A stretch of 12,021 nucleotides of DNA from Bacteroidota bacterium (GCA_022709605.1 JAKLIM010000085.1:1-12021), one strand, 5' to 3'. Numbered from the stretch's first letter, positions 1 through 7,308 are shown. Notes: generated by a model from the letters alone, not told the origin. Made by a program: numbers and translations.

Positions 1-310
1 TTATTGATAAAAATTACAAAAATGAACACTAATCCTGAAAAATATTTCCACATACGTTTTTTATTTGAAAATTTATAGTCAAAGATATGAAACTTATTGA
101 CTAAAAATGTAAGTTTTTATGTTTTTTTTATGCGGCAATATGAAACATTTATTCAAAAAAAAAGTTTTTTATGTAGTTGAATTCAGATTGAAAAAAATAA
201 TGTACTTTTACAATCTGGAAAAAGTATGGTGTAGTGATGATTTAAGAGCTGATTTACAGATGTTGATGTGAGTTGATTTTTTCCTTCCGGAGTGAAAAAA
301 ATAGTACACA
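1..310. other. Non-coding leader region upstream of recJ
   Basis: No convincing reading frame runs through this very AT-rich stretch on either strand. It holds a weak promoter candidate (177-210) and a short imperfect hairpin at 277-300. In the hairpin, TTTTTTC (277-283) pairs with GAAAAAA (294-300), and the inner bases CT/AG and CC/GG can pair around one unpaired T. Because both flanks are A/T runs, the hairpin could be part of the recJ leader or the remains of a terminator. The sequence does not decide between these. Nothing else is recognisable. Confidence 0.6.
177..210 (+). promoter_or_regulatory. Weak candidate promoter for recJ
   Basis: TTG at 177-179 is followed after 23 bases by TACTTTTA at 203-210. 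This matches 7 of 8 positions of the Bacteroidota -7 box TAnnTTTG, with the last G missing, and the spacing is at the long end. It would give a leader of about 95 bases before the recJ ATG. In sequence this AT-rich such a match could easily be chance. Confidence 0.25.
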
Positions 311-2041
311 ATGATAAATAAATGGATTTACACTTCCCTTGATGAACAACAAATTGAGATTAAAAATAAATTAGCAGAAGAATTAAGCATTAGTCCTATA
401 TTAGCGCAGTTGTTGGTTCAAAGGGAAATTTACACTTATGACGATGCACGGAATTTTTTCCGTCCGGATCTTTCCAATTTGCACGATCCGTTTTTAATGG
501 CCGACATGGATAAAGCCATCGACCGATTAACTACGGCAATGCAATACAACGAAAAAATTTTAATTTACGGCGATTATGATGTAGATGGAACTACGTCAGT
601 ATCGTTGGTATATAAGTTTTTGCAGCAGTTTTCGAGCAATATCGATTATTACATCCCCGATCGGTATTCCGAAGGGTACGGTATTTCCATTCAGGGCATC
701 GATTTTGCTGCCGAAAATGATTTCAAACTCATTATTGCCCTCGATTGTGGTATCAAGGCGGTTGAAAAAGTGAAGTACGCCAACAGTTTGGGCGTCGATT
801 TCATTATTTGCGACCATCATACGCCCGATGATGAACTTCCACCGGCCGTAGCGGTGCTCGATGCCAAAAGAAGCGACTGTAATTATCCGTACAAACACCT
901 TTCGGGTTGTGGGGTAGGGTTTAAGCTCATGCAGGCTTTTTGTATCCGGAATAGCATCGATTTCTCGCAACTTACCCCGCTGCTCGATTTGTTAGCATTG
1001 AGTATTGCCTCCGATATTGTACCCATAACGGGCGAAAACCGCATCCTCGCTTTTTATGGATTGAAACAAATTAACACTAACCCAAGCGTAGGACTTAAGG
1101 GAATTCTGGAAGTGTGCGGACTGACCGACAGAGAAATTACCATCAGCGATATTGTTTTTAAAATCGGGCCTCGCATCAATGCCTCGGGGCGAATGAAATT
1201 GGCTTCGGAGGCTGTACAGTTGTTGGTTTCGAGCAATCCTGCTTTTGCAAAAGAAAAAAGCGATACCATAAATGAATACAATAACGACCGGAAAGATTTA
1301 GATAAAAACATAACCGACGAGGCCATTGCCCTGATTGGTTCGGACGTGAGATACAACACCCGCAAATCGCTGGTGGTTTATAAACCCGACTGGCACAAAG
1401 GCGTGATCGGTATTGTTGCATCGCGGTTGTCCGAAGAATTTTACAAACCGTCCATCGTACTTACTTTTTCGAATGGTTTGGCGTCAGGTTCAGCGCGTTC
1501 GGTGCCGGGATTCGATATTTACAAAGCCATAGATTCGTGCCGCGATTTACTCGAAACCTTTGGCGGACATATGTATGCGGCCGGACTTTCGATGCGCGAA
1601 GAAAATGTAATAACATTTACCGATAGATTTGAAAAATTTGTATTCGAAAATATTCTCGAAGAGCAAACCTATCCGCAAATTGATATTGATGCACAAATTG
1701 AATTCAAAGACATAACGCCAAAGTTTTTCAGAGTATTGAAACAATTCGGACCATTCGGACCCGGCAATATGAAACCGGTATTTGTGTCGAAAAAAGTGTT
1801 CGATTTCGGCACAAGTCGTTTGGTAGGAAAAGAACAGGAACACCTCAAACTCGAACTTGTGGATTCGAGTTCGGAAAATGTGATGAACGGAATTGCGTTC
1901 AGAATGCATGAGTTCAACGATCATTTAAAAGCACTGAATCCGCTGGATATTTGCTACACAATTGATGAAAATACCTTTAACGGAAACACCAACATACAAT
2001 TAATGATCAGGGATATAAAAATTGATGGTGTGGACGATTAA
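311..2041 (+). CDS. recJ: Single-stranded-DNA-specific 5'-3' exonuclease RecJ
   Basis: RecJ degrades single-stranded DNA 5' to 3' in the cytoplasm, in RecF-type recombinational repair, mismatch repair and base-excision repair. The 576-residue product has the full family layout. The DHH phosphoesterase core carries the metal ligands: DYDVDG at 88-93, D145 in ALDCG, DHH at 168-170 and D235 in the SIASD stretch. INASGRM at 289-295 follows. The DHHA1 domain contains WHKGVIGIVASR (361-372) and GGH at 418-420. A C-terminal OB-like region covers about 460-570. The length is normal for RecJ and no catalytic residue is missing. The ATG at 311 puts the N-terminal region in the usual place; GGAG at 289-292 is too far away to be a clear ribosome site. 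The gene ends 35 bases before a strong terminator, so it is probably the last gene of its transcript. Confidence 0.97.
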   Translation: MINKWIYTSLDEQQIEIKNKLAEELSISPILAQLLVQREIYTYDDARNFFRPDLSNLHDPFLMADMDKAIDRLTTAMQYNEKILIYGDYDVDGTTSVSLVYKFLQQFSSNIDYYIPDRYSEGYGISIQGIDFAAENDFKLIIALDCGIKAVEKVKYANSLGVDFIICDHHTPDDELPPAVAVLDAKRSDCNYPYKHLSGCGVGFKLMQAFCIRNSIDFSQLTPLLDLLALSIASDIVPITGENRILAFYGLKQINTNPSVGLKGILEVCGLTDREITISDIVFKIGPRINASGRMKLASEAVQLLVSSNPAFAKEKSDTINEYNNDRKDLDKNITDEAIALIGSDVRYNTRKSLVVYKPDWHKGVIGIVASRLSEEFYKPSIVLTFSNGLASGSARSVPGFDIYKAIDSCRDLLETFGGHMYAAGLSMREENVITFTDRFEKFVFENILEEQTYPQIDIDAQIEFKDITPKFFRVLKQFGPFGPGNMKPVFVSKKVFDFGTSRLVGKEQEHLKLELVDSSSENVMNGIAFRMHEFNDHLKALNPLDICYTIDENTFNGNTNIQLMIRDIKIDGVDD

Positions 2042-2075
2042 ATTTTTGTATTTCTCTGGAAAAATAAATAAAATT

Positions 2076-2109
2076 AAAAAGCGGCTGAGTTAAATTCAGC
2101 CGCTTTTTT
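2076..2109 (+). terminator. Intrinsic terminator after recJ
   Basis: GCGGCTGA (2081-2088) pairs perfectly with TCAGCCGC (2096-2103) around a 7-base loop. Five As precede the stem and six Ts follow it (2104-2109). The A and T runs can extend the stem, so it may also stop transcription arriving from the other strand. Confidence 0.93.
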
Positions 2110-2194
2110 GTTAGTCAAGATTAGGATAGTTTATGTGGTAGTTTAAGGATTGCTAGGGACAATAAGAGACAAGCGTCCATCGAATAGCAATACG

Positions 2195-2484
2195 GGTCGT
2201 ATATGTCATGCCACAGAAATTCGGTGACAAATAATGGGTAGTATATGTCATGCCGCAAATTGCGGGAACAAATATACGGTAGTATATGCCATGCCGCAAA
2301 CTGAGGGAACAAATATACGGTAGTATAAGTCATGCCGCAAATTGCGGGAACAAATATACGGTAGTATATGCCATGCCGCAAACTGCGGGAACAAAAATAC
2401 GGGTAGTATAAGTCATGCCGCAAATTGCAGGAACAAATATATACTATGAACATGCCATGCCGCAGAAATTCGGTGACAAATATA
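2195..2484. repeat. Minisatellite: seven tandem units of about 41 bp with palindromic cores
   Basis: Seven head-to-tail units start near 2195, 2237, 2278, 2319, 2360, 2402 and 2443. The four central steps are exactly 41 bp or differ by a single G. There are no spacers, so this is not a CRISPR array. Units 2 and 4 (2237-2277, 2319-2359) contain CCGCAAATTGCGG, a 6-bp inverted repeat around one base. Units 3 and 5 carry the variant CCGCAAACTG(C/A)GG, in which the palindrome is shortened or broken. The first and last units share a different core, CAGAAATTCGGTGAC. The internal units alternate ATGCC and (A/T)GTCATGCC forms, suggesting amplification as roughly 82-bp pairs. The array lies between the recJ terminator and the promoter of the BspA-like gene. 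No function is evident. Confidence 0.9.
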
Positions 2485-2580
2485 AATAATTTATACCCGA
2501 TGAGCAACAAAGTAAACAAGGGAATCATTATACTTTAGGGTGGGATTAATTTAATCTCTGTCTATTTTTATAAAATAAAT

Positions 2581-2614
2581 TTTGTTAATTTTCAAAATAA
2601 AAATTATACCTTTG
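2581..2614 (+). promoter_or_regulatory. Promoter of the BspA-like gene
   Basis: TTTG (2581-2584), 22 bases, then TACCTTTG (2607-2614) fits the Bacteroidota -33/-7 consensus with a perfect -7 box. Transcription would start near 2621, giving a leader of about 105 bases to the ATG at 2726. This placement rules out translation starts upstream of about 2621, including the in-frame TTG at 2582. Confidence 0.65.
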
Positions 2615-2725
2615 CTTATGAAAAAAAATGAAGTGTATCAGATAAAACACCTCACATTCATACTGTTAAATTATAATAGTAGATCACTTCTACGAGGAAA
2701 AATATTTAAATTAAAAATTATAACA

Positions 2726-4570
2726 ATGAAAAAACATTTTACCTTTTTTCTTTTATTTTTGATTAGCAGTCTGGTGTCTGCACAAGTATCAAAGAATATT
2801 AATGTTTCAACAGCAGGTACTCTTTCAAGTTTACTTACAGAAATAGAAAAATCAACTGTTACAAACTTGACTCTAACGGGCAATATCGATCATCGAGATG
2901 TTCAATGTATGCGAAATGAAATGACCATACTTTCAGTATTAGATTTAAGTGCTGTATTTATCATGAAGTATTCAATTTATCCTGCGAATGAAATGCCATA
3001 TTCCTCATTCAATAATAAGACTTCACTAAAAACAGTTATTTTACCTAATTCTTTGACTTCTATTGGATTCATGGCATTTAATGGTTGTAGTGGACTTACA
3101 GGAACTTTGAATATACCTAATAAAGTAACTTTTATTGATGATTTTGCATTCGCTGAATGTGTTGGACTGACGGGAAATTTCATTATTCCAAGTTCGGTAA
3201 CTGAAATTGGAAAAGCGTCGTTTGAAGGTTGTAATGGATTTACTGGTAATTTAAATATTCCAAATACTGTGACTACTTTAGGAAATTCTGCTTTCTCTGA
3301 TTGTACGGGTTTTACTGGAAACCTGATTATCCCAAATTCATTAACTAAAATTGAAAATTGGACTTTTAATGGTTGTACTGGACTCTCAGGTGCACTAAAT
3401 GTCCCAAATACTGTGACTTCCATTGGAGATTATGCATTCTATGGTTGTATTGGATTGACTGGGAATTTAATAATTCCAGGTTCTGTAACTTCAATTGGAA
3501 ATTCTTCATTTGATGGATGTATTGGATTTACAGGCAATCTAACTATTCCAAATACTGTAACTTCAATTGGAAAATCTGCTTTCTCTGATTGTAGCGGATT
3601 TAAAGGAAGTTTGACAATCCCAAATTCAGTCAATACTATTGAAGATTGGACTTTTGATGGTTGTACTGGTCTAACAGGTACGCTAAATATACCGAATACA
3701 TTGACTTCTATTGGTGATTATGCTTTCTCTGATTGTATTGGCTTAACTGGAAATTTAGTTATTCCAAGTTCTGTAACCTCAATTGGATATGCTTCATTTG
3801 ATGGGTGCATTGGATTTACTGGTAATTTAACTATACCAAATACTGTAACATCTATTGGAAAATCAGCGTTCTCTGATTGTACTGGATTTAAAGGAAACTT
3901 GACACTCCCAAACTCTATTACTTCAATTGAAGACTGGACATTTGATGGATGTAGTGGACTTACTGGCAATCTAAATATTCCAAATTCAGTCACTTATATT
4001 GGAGATTATGCATTTTCTGATTGCACTGGTTTATCAGGTAATGTAACAATCCCGAGTTCAGTGAATTATATTGGAAATTCAGCATTTTATCGTTGCAGTA
4101 ATTTCAGAGGCACTTTAAGTATTCCAACAACAGCAACTACAATTGGTGACTGGGCATTTTATAATTGTTCCGGCTTAACCAAAGTCTCCGTTCAGCAGTC
4201 AGTGCCTTCAATAATTTATGAATACACATTTAAAGGAGTTAACAAAGATATTTGTATTTTAGAAGTTCCAACGGGTTCAAAAACGTCTTATCAAACTGCA
4301 CCATATTGGAATTTATTTAAGTTTATAAATGAAATCAACTTTAACTCAGCAATTAATTCGACTTTAAATGACCAAATTAAGATTTACTGTAATAATTCTG
4401 ATATTATTGTCGAGGGAACAATTAAAGACGAAATAGTTTCACTTTACAATCTAAATGGAAAGCAATTGCAATCCTTAAAATCAAATGGTGAAAAAATATA
4501 TATACCAGTAAAAACTAATGCAATTTATTTTGTGAAGGTGGACTCTAAAACATATAAAGTAATAATATAA
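2726..4570 (+). CDS. Secreted BspA-like leucine-rich-repeat protein with type IX sorting domain
   Basis: This is a 614-residue surface or secreted protein; its ligand cannot be read from the sequence. Residues 1-19 form a signal peptide (MKK, hydrophobic core, cut after SLVSA), which fixes the start at 2726 although the frame stays open back to 2582. After a spacer of about 100 residues come fifteen exact 24-residue repeats (121-480), typified by CxGLTGNLxIPNSVTSIGxxAFxx. This is the BspA/TpLRR type (LRR_5) seen in Bacteroidota adhesins. A degenerate sixteenth repeat leads to a C-terminal domain (about 540-614) with the beta-strand look of a type IX secretion sorting domain (IVSLYNLNGKQL, then IYFVKV). 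The repeats follow a four-unit super-period. The gene looks more AT-rich than its neighbours and lies between two terminators, consistent with an accessory gene. BspA relatives bind host matrix proteins or other bacteria, but that role is not shown here. Confidence 0.9.
   Translation: MKKHFTFFLLFLISSLVSAQVSKNINVSTAGTLSSLLTEIEKSTVTNLTLTGNIDHRDVQCMRNEMTILSVLDLSAVFIMKYSIYPANEMPYSSFNNKTSLKTVILPNSLTSIGFMAFNGCSGLTGTLNIPNKVTFIDDFAFAECVGLTGNFIIPSSVTEIGKASFEGCNGFTGNLNIPNTVTTLGNSAFSDCTGFTGNLIIPNSLTKIENWTFNGCTGLSGALNVPNTVTSIGDYAFYGCIGLTGNLIIPGSVTSIGNSSFDGCIGFTGNLTIPNTVTSIGKSAFSDCSGFKGSLTIPNSVNTIEDWTFDGCTGLTGTLNIPNTLTSIGDYAFSDCIGLTGNLVIPSSVTSIGYASFDGCIGFTGNLTIPNTVTSIGKSAFSDCTGFKGNLTLPNSITSIEDWTFDGCSGLTGNLNIPNSVTYIGDYAFSDCTGLSGNVTIPSSVNYIGNSAFYRCSNFRGTLSIPTTATTIGDWAFYNCSGLTKVSVQQSVPSIIYEYTFKGVNKDICILEVPTGSKTSYQTAPYWNLFKFINEINFNSAINSTLNDQIKIYCNNSDIIVEGTIKDEIVSLYNLNGKQLQSLKSNGEKIYIPVKTNAIYFVKVDSKTYKVII
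3086..4165 (+). repeat. Fifteen 72-bp coding repeats with a 288-bp super-period
   Basis: The units start every 72 bp from 3086 with no indel; unit 16, at 4166, is only partial. Units fall into four classes that recur in order. Class a (1, 5, 9, 13) has DDFAF or GDYAF. Class b (2, 6, 10, 14) has a small-residue (A/S)(S/A)F ending. Class c (3, 7, 11) has (N/K)SAFSD. Class d (4, 8, 12) has IE(N/D)WTF(N/D)G. The 288-bp blocks are 3086-3373, 3374-3661 and 3662-3949, plus an incomplete one at 3950-4165. Units 7 and 11 are identical in protein but differ at about ten silent positions. Confidence 0.9.
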
Positions 4571-4594
4571 GATTTAAAGAGAAAAACCTCAGTT

Positions 4595-4717
4595 CGATGT
4601 AAAAGTAGTTTTTCAGTTATTCAGCGAAATTACCAAACTTCGTATGATTAAAAGGCAAATCCGCTTTCCATATTGAAATTGAATATGGTAAGCGGAGTTT
4701 TCTTTTTTTTTACATCG
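4595..4717. repeat. 10-bp inverted repeat bracketing the BspA-gene terminator
   Basis: CGATGTAAAA at 4595-4604 and TTTTACATCG at 4708-4717 are exact inverted copies spanning 123 bp, with the terminator inside. They could pair as a long outer stem or be the ends of a tiny non-autonomous element. No target-site duplication is visible beside them, and in AT-rich DNA a chance match is possible. Confidence 0.4.
4660..4711 (+). terminator. Intrinsic terminator after the BspA-like gene
   Basis: TCCGCTT (4660-4666) plus CCATATT (4668-4674) pairs with AATATGG (4682-4688) plus AAGCGGA (4690-4696). This is a 14-bp stem with one T-T mismatch and a 7-base loop, followed by a T-rich tract to 4711. A second, weaker hairpin (GAAAAAC 4581-4587 with GTTTTTC 4608-4614) lies just after the stop codon. 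The terminator faces the end of rluF, so the two convergent genes are insulated. Confidence 0.88.
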
Positions 4718-4787
4718 TAGACAAGTGCAAAATACCGTACAAATGCTTCAACATTACTGGAAACCTAAGTTGCCATTCCGTCCAATC

Positions 4788-5762
4788 TTATCTCTTATTT
4801 GCTCTTCCTTTGGGTGGTTTGCTATAACTTCCTGTTGCACCTTTTCCTCCTCTTTTTGTGGGAGTACCTGCTGATTGTCCTCTGAGTTCCCTCGATTTTG
4901 GATTGGGATTGGTGGCTCTATCCATTTGTTTGGCTGCTTTGCTGCGTTCAGGAGCAGGAGTTCGGCGGTCGGGGTTTTGGTTGGAGGGTTTGGTGGACTT
5001 AGCCGGTTTGGCGCTCTTTACATCTCCTTTGGGTGGATGTGCTTCTGAACTTGAATCGGCTATTGCATTCATTATTTCGGCTATTTCGTGTTGCTCCAGT
5101 TGTCGCCATTCGCCGGGTGGGATGCCTTTCAGGCCGATATTCATGATGCGAACACGTTCCAGTTTGGTTACTTCGTATTCGAAATATTCGCACATGCGGC
5201 GTATCTGACGGTTCAATCCCTGTACCAAGACGATGCGGAACGTATAAACTGCTTCTTTTACGACCTTGCATTTTTTGGTTGTTTCGCCCAGCATTGGTAC
5301 GCCATTCGCCATTTTTTCGATAAATAAATCGGTAACGGGTTTGTTTACAGTGACCAGGTATTCCTTTTCGTGCTTATTGCCAGCGCGAAGTATTTTATTG
5401 ACAATATCACCGTTATTGGTCAGGAAAATCAAACCCTGCGAGTCTTTATCGAGTCTGCCGATGGGGAAAATGCGTTCGTGGTAGCCGATATAATCAATGA
5501 TGCTATCCTTCACACCAATTTCGGTGGTACTGATAATTCCCACCGGCTTATTGAACGCAAGAAACACAAAATCTTCGCCTATTTTGGCCTGAATCTGATG
5601 GCCATTCAACATTACTTTGTCGCGTGCTGAAACCAGAGCACCCACACTCGCCCTTTTGCCATTGACAAACACATGACCCTGTTCGATAAATTTGTCAGCT
5701 TCCCGACGAGAACAATAACCGCTTTCGCTGATAAATTTATTTAATCGTTTCTTTTCAGTCAT
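4788..5762 (-). CDS. rluF: 23S rRNA pseudouridine synthase RluF
   Basis: RluF converts uridine to pseudouridine in 23S rRNA (U2604 in E. coli numbering) near the peptidyl-transferase centre. An N-terminal S4 RNA-binding domain covers about 5-60 (RLNKFISESGYCSRREADKF). The RsuA-type catalytic domain follows, with GRLDKDSQGLIFLTN at 102-116 and catalytic Asp105. KCKVVKEA (164-171) and QGLNRQIRRMCEYF (181-194) then follow; these motifs agree with RluF rather than RluB or RluE. From about 240 to 324 the protein becomes a low-complexity tail rich in Lys, Arg, Pro, Ser and Gly, probably disordered and RNA-binding; E. coli RluF has a shorter basic tail. The ATG at 5762 begins right at the S4 domain. 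A good promoter lies about 120 bases upstream, so the gene is probably transcribed alone. It converges with the BspA-like gene. Confidence 0.94.
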   Translation of the reverse strand: MTEKKRLNKFISESGYCSRREADKFIEQGHVFVNGKRASVGALVSARDKVMLNGHQIQAKIGEDFVFLAFNKPVGIISTTEIGVKDSIIDYIGYHERIFPIGRLDKDSQGLIFLTNNGDIVNKILRAGNKHEKEYLVTVNKPVTDLFIEKMANGVPMLGETTKKCKVVKEAVYTFRIVLVQGLNRQIRRMCEYFEYEVTKLERVRIMNIGLKGIPPGEWRQLEQHEIAEIMNAIADSSSEAHPPKGDVKSAKPAKSTKPSNQNPDRRTPAPERSKAAKQMDRATNPNPKSRELRGQSAGTPTKRGGKGATGSYSKPPKGRANKR

Positions 5763-6020
5763 GTTGTTGATTGTGTTTGGGCGGTCGGAGTTCCAACCGT
5801 ACTTATTGGTTGATTCCTTGTTGCCCTTTCCTTTCGGATGGTTTAATTAATTGTAAAAAATCCCGCGTTGTAATTCTTTGCAAATTTAACAATATAATTT
5901 TGAAATACAATTGTCAGAATTGCGGGTTAAAAATACCGAAGCTTTTTGAAAATAACCACCAATATTATTTAGTCAGATTAAACGCAAACCGGTATTTTTG
6001 CTTTTTGATCACGCTTAAAA
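5763..6020. other. rluF leader, promoter and upstream spacer
   Basis: No credible gene is present. The bases nearest rluF form a leader of about 110 bases with a short CAACC/GGTTG hairpin near 5794-5812. The promoter is at 5881-5910. Upstream of it, AAAAATACCG (5929-5938) and CGGTATTTTT (5990-5999) are exact 10-bp inverted copies. Read on the minus strand, this stem ends in a short T run and could back up termination of transcripts from the membrane-protein gene. Confidence 0.55.
5881..5910 (-). promoter_or_regulatory. Promoter of rluF
   Basis: On the minus strand, TTG (5910-5908), 19 bases, then TAAATTTG (5888-5881) is a perfect match to the Bacteroidota -33/-7 consensus with ideal spacing. 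Transcription would start near 5875, about 112 bases before the rluF ATG. Confidence 0.75.
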
Positions 6021-6159
6021 AAACCACAATAGACACAATAGAATATTAAGAAAAATTTTAATATACAGCACAATAGATAAATACCAAATGGTATTTTAAA
6101 TTTCAGATAATTTTAATTTTTCTGGAATAATACATTTTCTATTGTGCCTAATGTGGTTT
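6021..6159. repeat. 139-bp foldback element with 23-bp terminal inverted repeats
   Basis: The outer arms, 6021-6043 and 6137-6159, are inverted copies matching at 21 of 23 positions. Nested inside are AGAAAAATT (6049-6057) with AATTTTTCT (6115-6123), and AAATACCA (6079-6086) with TGGTATTT (6089-6096). The whole stretch can fold into one long interrupted hairpin. The word CACAATAG occurs three times directly and once inverted. The element starts two bases past the stop codon of the membrane-protein gene. Read on the minus strand, its last arm runs into TTTTTTT, so it can act as that gene's terminator. Its regular nesting is also what a small dispersed non-autonomous element would look like. 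Confidence 0.75.
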
Positions 6160-6165
6160 AATTCT

Positions 6166-7308
6166 TTACATATCAGTTTCTTCAGCTACAATTATTTCGT
6201 TTGGTGTTTCATTTGCTTCTTCTTCAACCGGTATTTCTTCTTTCAGCACATACCGTTTGTAGTACGAAATAATTAGTGTGGTCAGTGGAAGTGCTATAAT
6301 CAATCCGATCATTCCCATAAGCGATCCCCAAATGGAAAGCGAAAGTAAAATAAGTGCCGGATGCAGGCCTGTAACTTTTCCCATAATTTTAGGAGTTAAA
6401 TATAAATCCTGAGCTCCCTGCACAACTATAAAAATGATGACCAACCAAAGTACTACCCTTAAATAAGGCTGACCTGTTTCGACCGACTGAAGAAAACCAA
6501 GCAACAAAGCAGGTGCAACTGCTATGGTTTGCAGGTAAGGCACCAGGTTTAAAACGCCCACAAATAATCCGAAAACGATAGCCAGCGGTAAACCCATAAT
6601 GCTGAACCCGATGGCGAACATTATTCCAACAATAAGTGCTACAATGGCTTGACCGCGAAAATACCGGTTCATGCCGATTTCCATGTCCAAAAAAATGCCC
6701 GAAATCAATGGTCTGTATTTTATCGGAATAATATCGAATATCCCGTCGGTAATTTTTTTGTAATCGATCAGAATAAAAATAAGGTACAGGAAAATTATAA
6801 AAACAACTGTAAAGCCAAGAATAATGCTTAGCGAACCATTCAGCAGATTCCAAAGTTGTGGAGCAATTTTTTTAATGCCCGTCATTATATTTTCATCTGC
6901 CAGTACCGATTGGATATTAAGCGTCGATAAATATTCGCGAATCTCATTCTGCCAGGCTATCGGCAGAATTGTATCAACATTAATCCCTTTTGCATAAAGA
7001 TTTATGATTTCGGCAAGCTTGGTTACTTCTTCCGAAATGTTGGGTATAAGTGAAATTATAATCCCCGTAAGCATTGCTCCCAAAACAACTAATACCGTGA
7101 TAATGGATAAAATACGATTTTTTAGTTTGAGTTTATACTGAAAGAACCGCACAATCGGATCGAGAAGGTAAGCAAGAAGCAGGGCAATAAAAAATGGTAA
7201 CAAAACGTCGCTCAACCTTTTGATCAATAAAAAAAGCAGAATTAACACCCCTGTGCCAATAATTATTCGCACAACCCGATCGAATGTGTAAGGTCTTGTT
7301 GAATTCAT
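6166..7308 (-). CDS. AI-2E family (PerM/YdiK-like) membrane transporter
   Basis: This is a 380-residue inner-membrane protein of the AI-2E transporter family, whose substrates are mostly unproven: some members are linked to autoinducer-2 export, others to Na+/H+ exchange or other roles. Hydrophobic stretches suggest two helices at about 12-47, one at about 64-90, one at about 158-185, a cluster at about 220-275, one at about 285-300 and a long region at about 318-348. Family landmarks are LLDPIVRFF (48-56), YFRGQ before the central cluster, GVLNLVPYLQ, QGAQDLYLTPKIMGKVTGLHP, and the terminal IALPLTTLIISYYKRYV. The C-terminal 25 residues are very acidic (EEIPVEEEANE and on). The length is normal. 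The gene lies 140 bases after tdk on the same strand, and co-transcription is plausible. The foldback hairpin begins directly after its stop. The family is clear; the transported molecule is not. Confidence 0.88.
   Translation of the reverse strand: MNSTRPYTFDRVVRIIIGTGVLILLFLLIKRLSDVLLPFFIALLLAYLLDPIVRFFQYKLKLKNRILSIITVLVVLGAMLTGIIISLIPNISEEVTKLAEIINLYAKGINVDTILPIAWQNEIREYLSTLNIQSVLADENIMTGIKKIAPQLWNLLNGSLSIILGFTVVFIIFLYLIFILIDYKKITDGIFDIIPIKYRPLISGIFLDMEIGMNRYFRGQAIVALIVGIMFAIGFSIMGLPLAIVFGLFVGVLNLVPYLQTIAVAPALLLGFLQSVETGQPYLRVVLWLVIIFIVVQGAQDLYLTPKIMGKVTGLHPALILLSLSIWGSLMGMIGLIIALPLTTLIISYYKRYVLKEEIPVEEEANETPNEIIVAEETDM

Noticed and set aside
277..300. Riboswitch or attenuator in the recJ leader
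   Set aside because: The hairpin is short and imperfect with A/T flanks. It has no conserved aptamer features, and recJ is not known to be riboswitch-controlled.
2195..2484. CRISPR array
   Set aside because: The repeats are contiguous with no unique spacers, and no cas genes are nearby.
2121..2528. Open frame of 135 codons on the minus strand across the 41-bp array
   Set aside because: The 41-bp unit is not a multiple of three, so the frame cycles through all three readings of the repeat. It stays open mainly because the repeat has few stop words. There is no promoter or homologous-looking protein, and the array looks like non-coding minisatellite DNA.
2977..3993. Several long minus-strand frames opposite the BspA-like gene
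   Set aside because: They are antisense shadows of the 72-bp coding repeats; the periodic composition keeps the opposite frame open.
4858..5630. Plus-strand frames of 70-116 codons opposite rluF
   Set aside because: The minus strand encodes a full-length RluF with all motifs, and these frames are its complement.
5771..6049. Plus-strand frame of 92 codons upstream of rluF
   Set aside because: It overlaps the rluF leader and promoter in antisense and runs into the foldback element. It has an unlikely composition and no promoter of its own.
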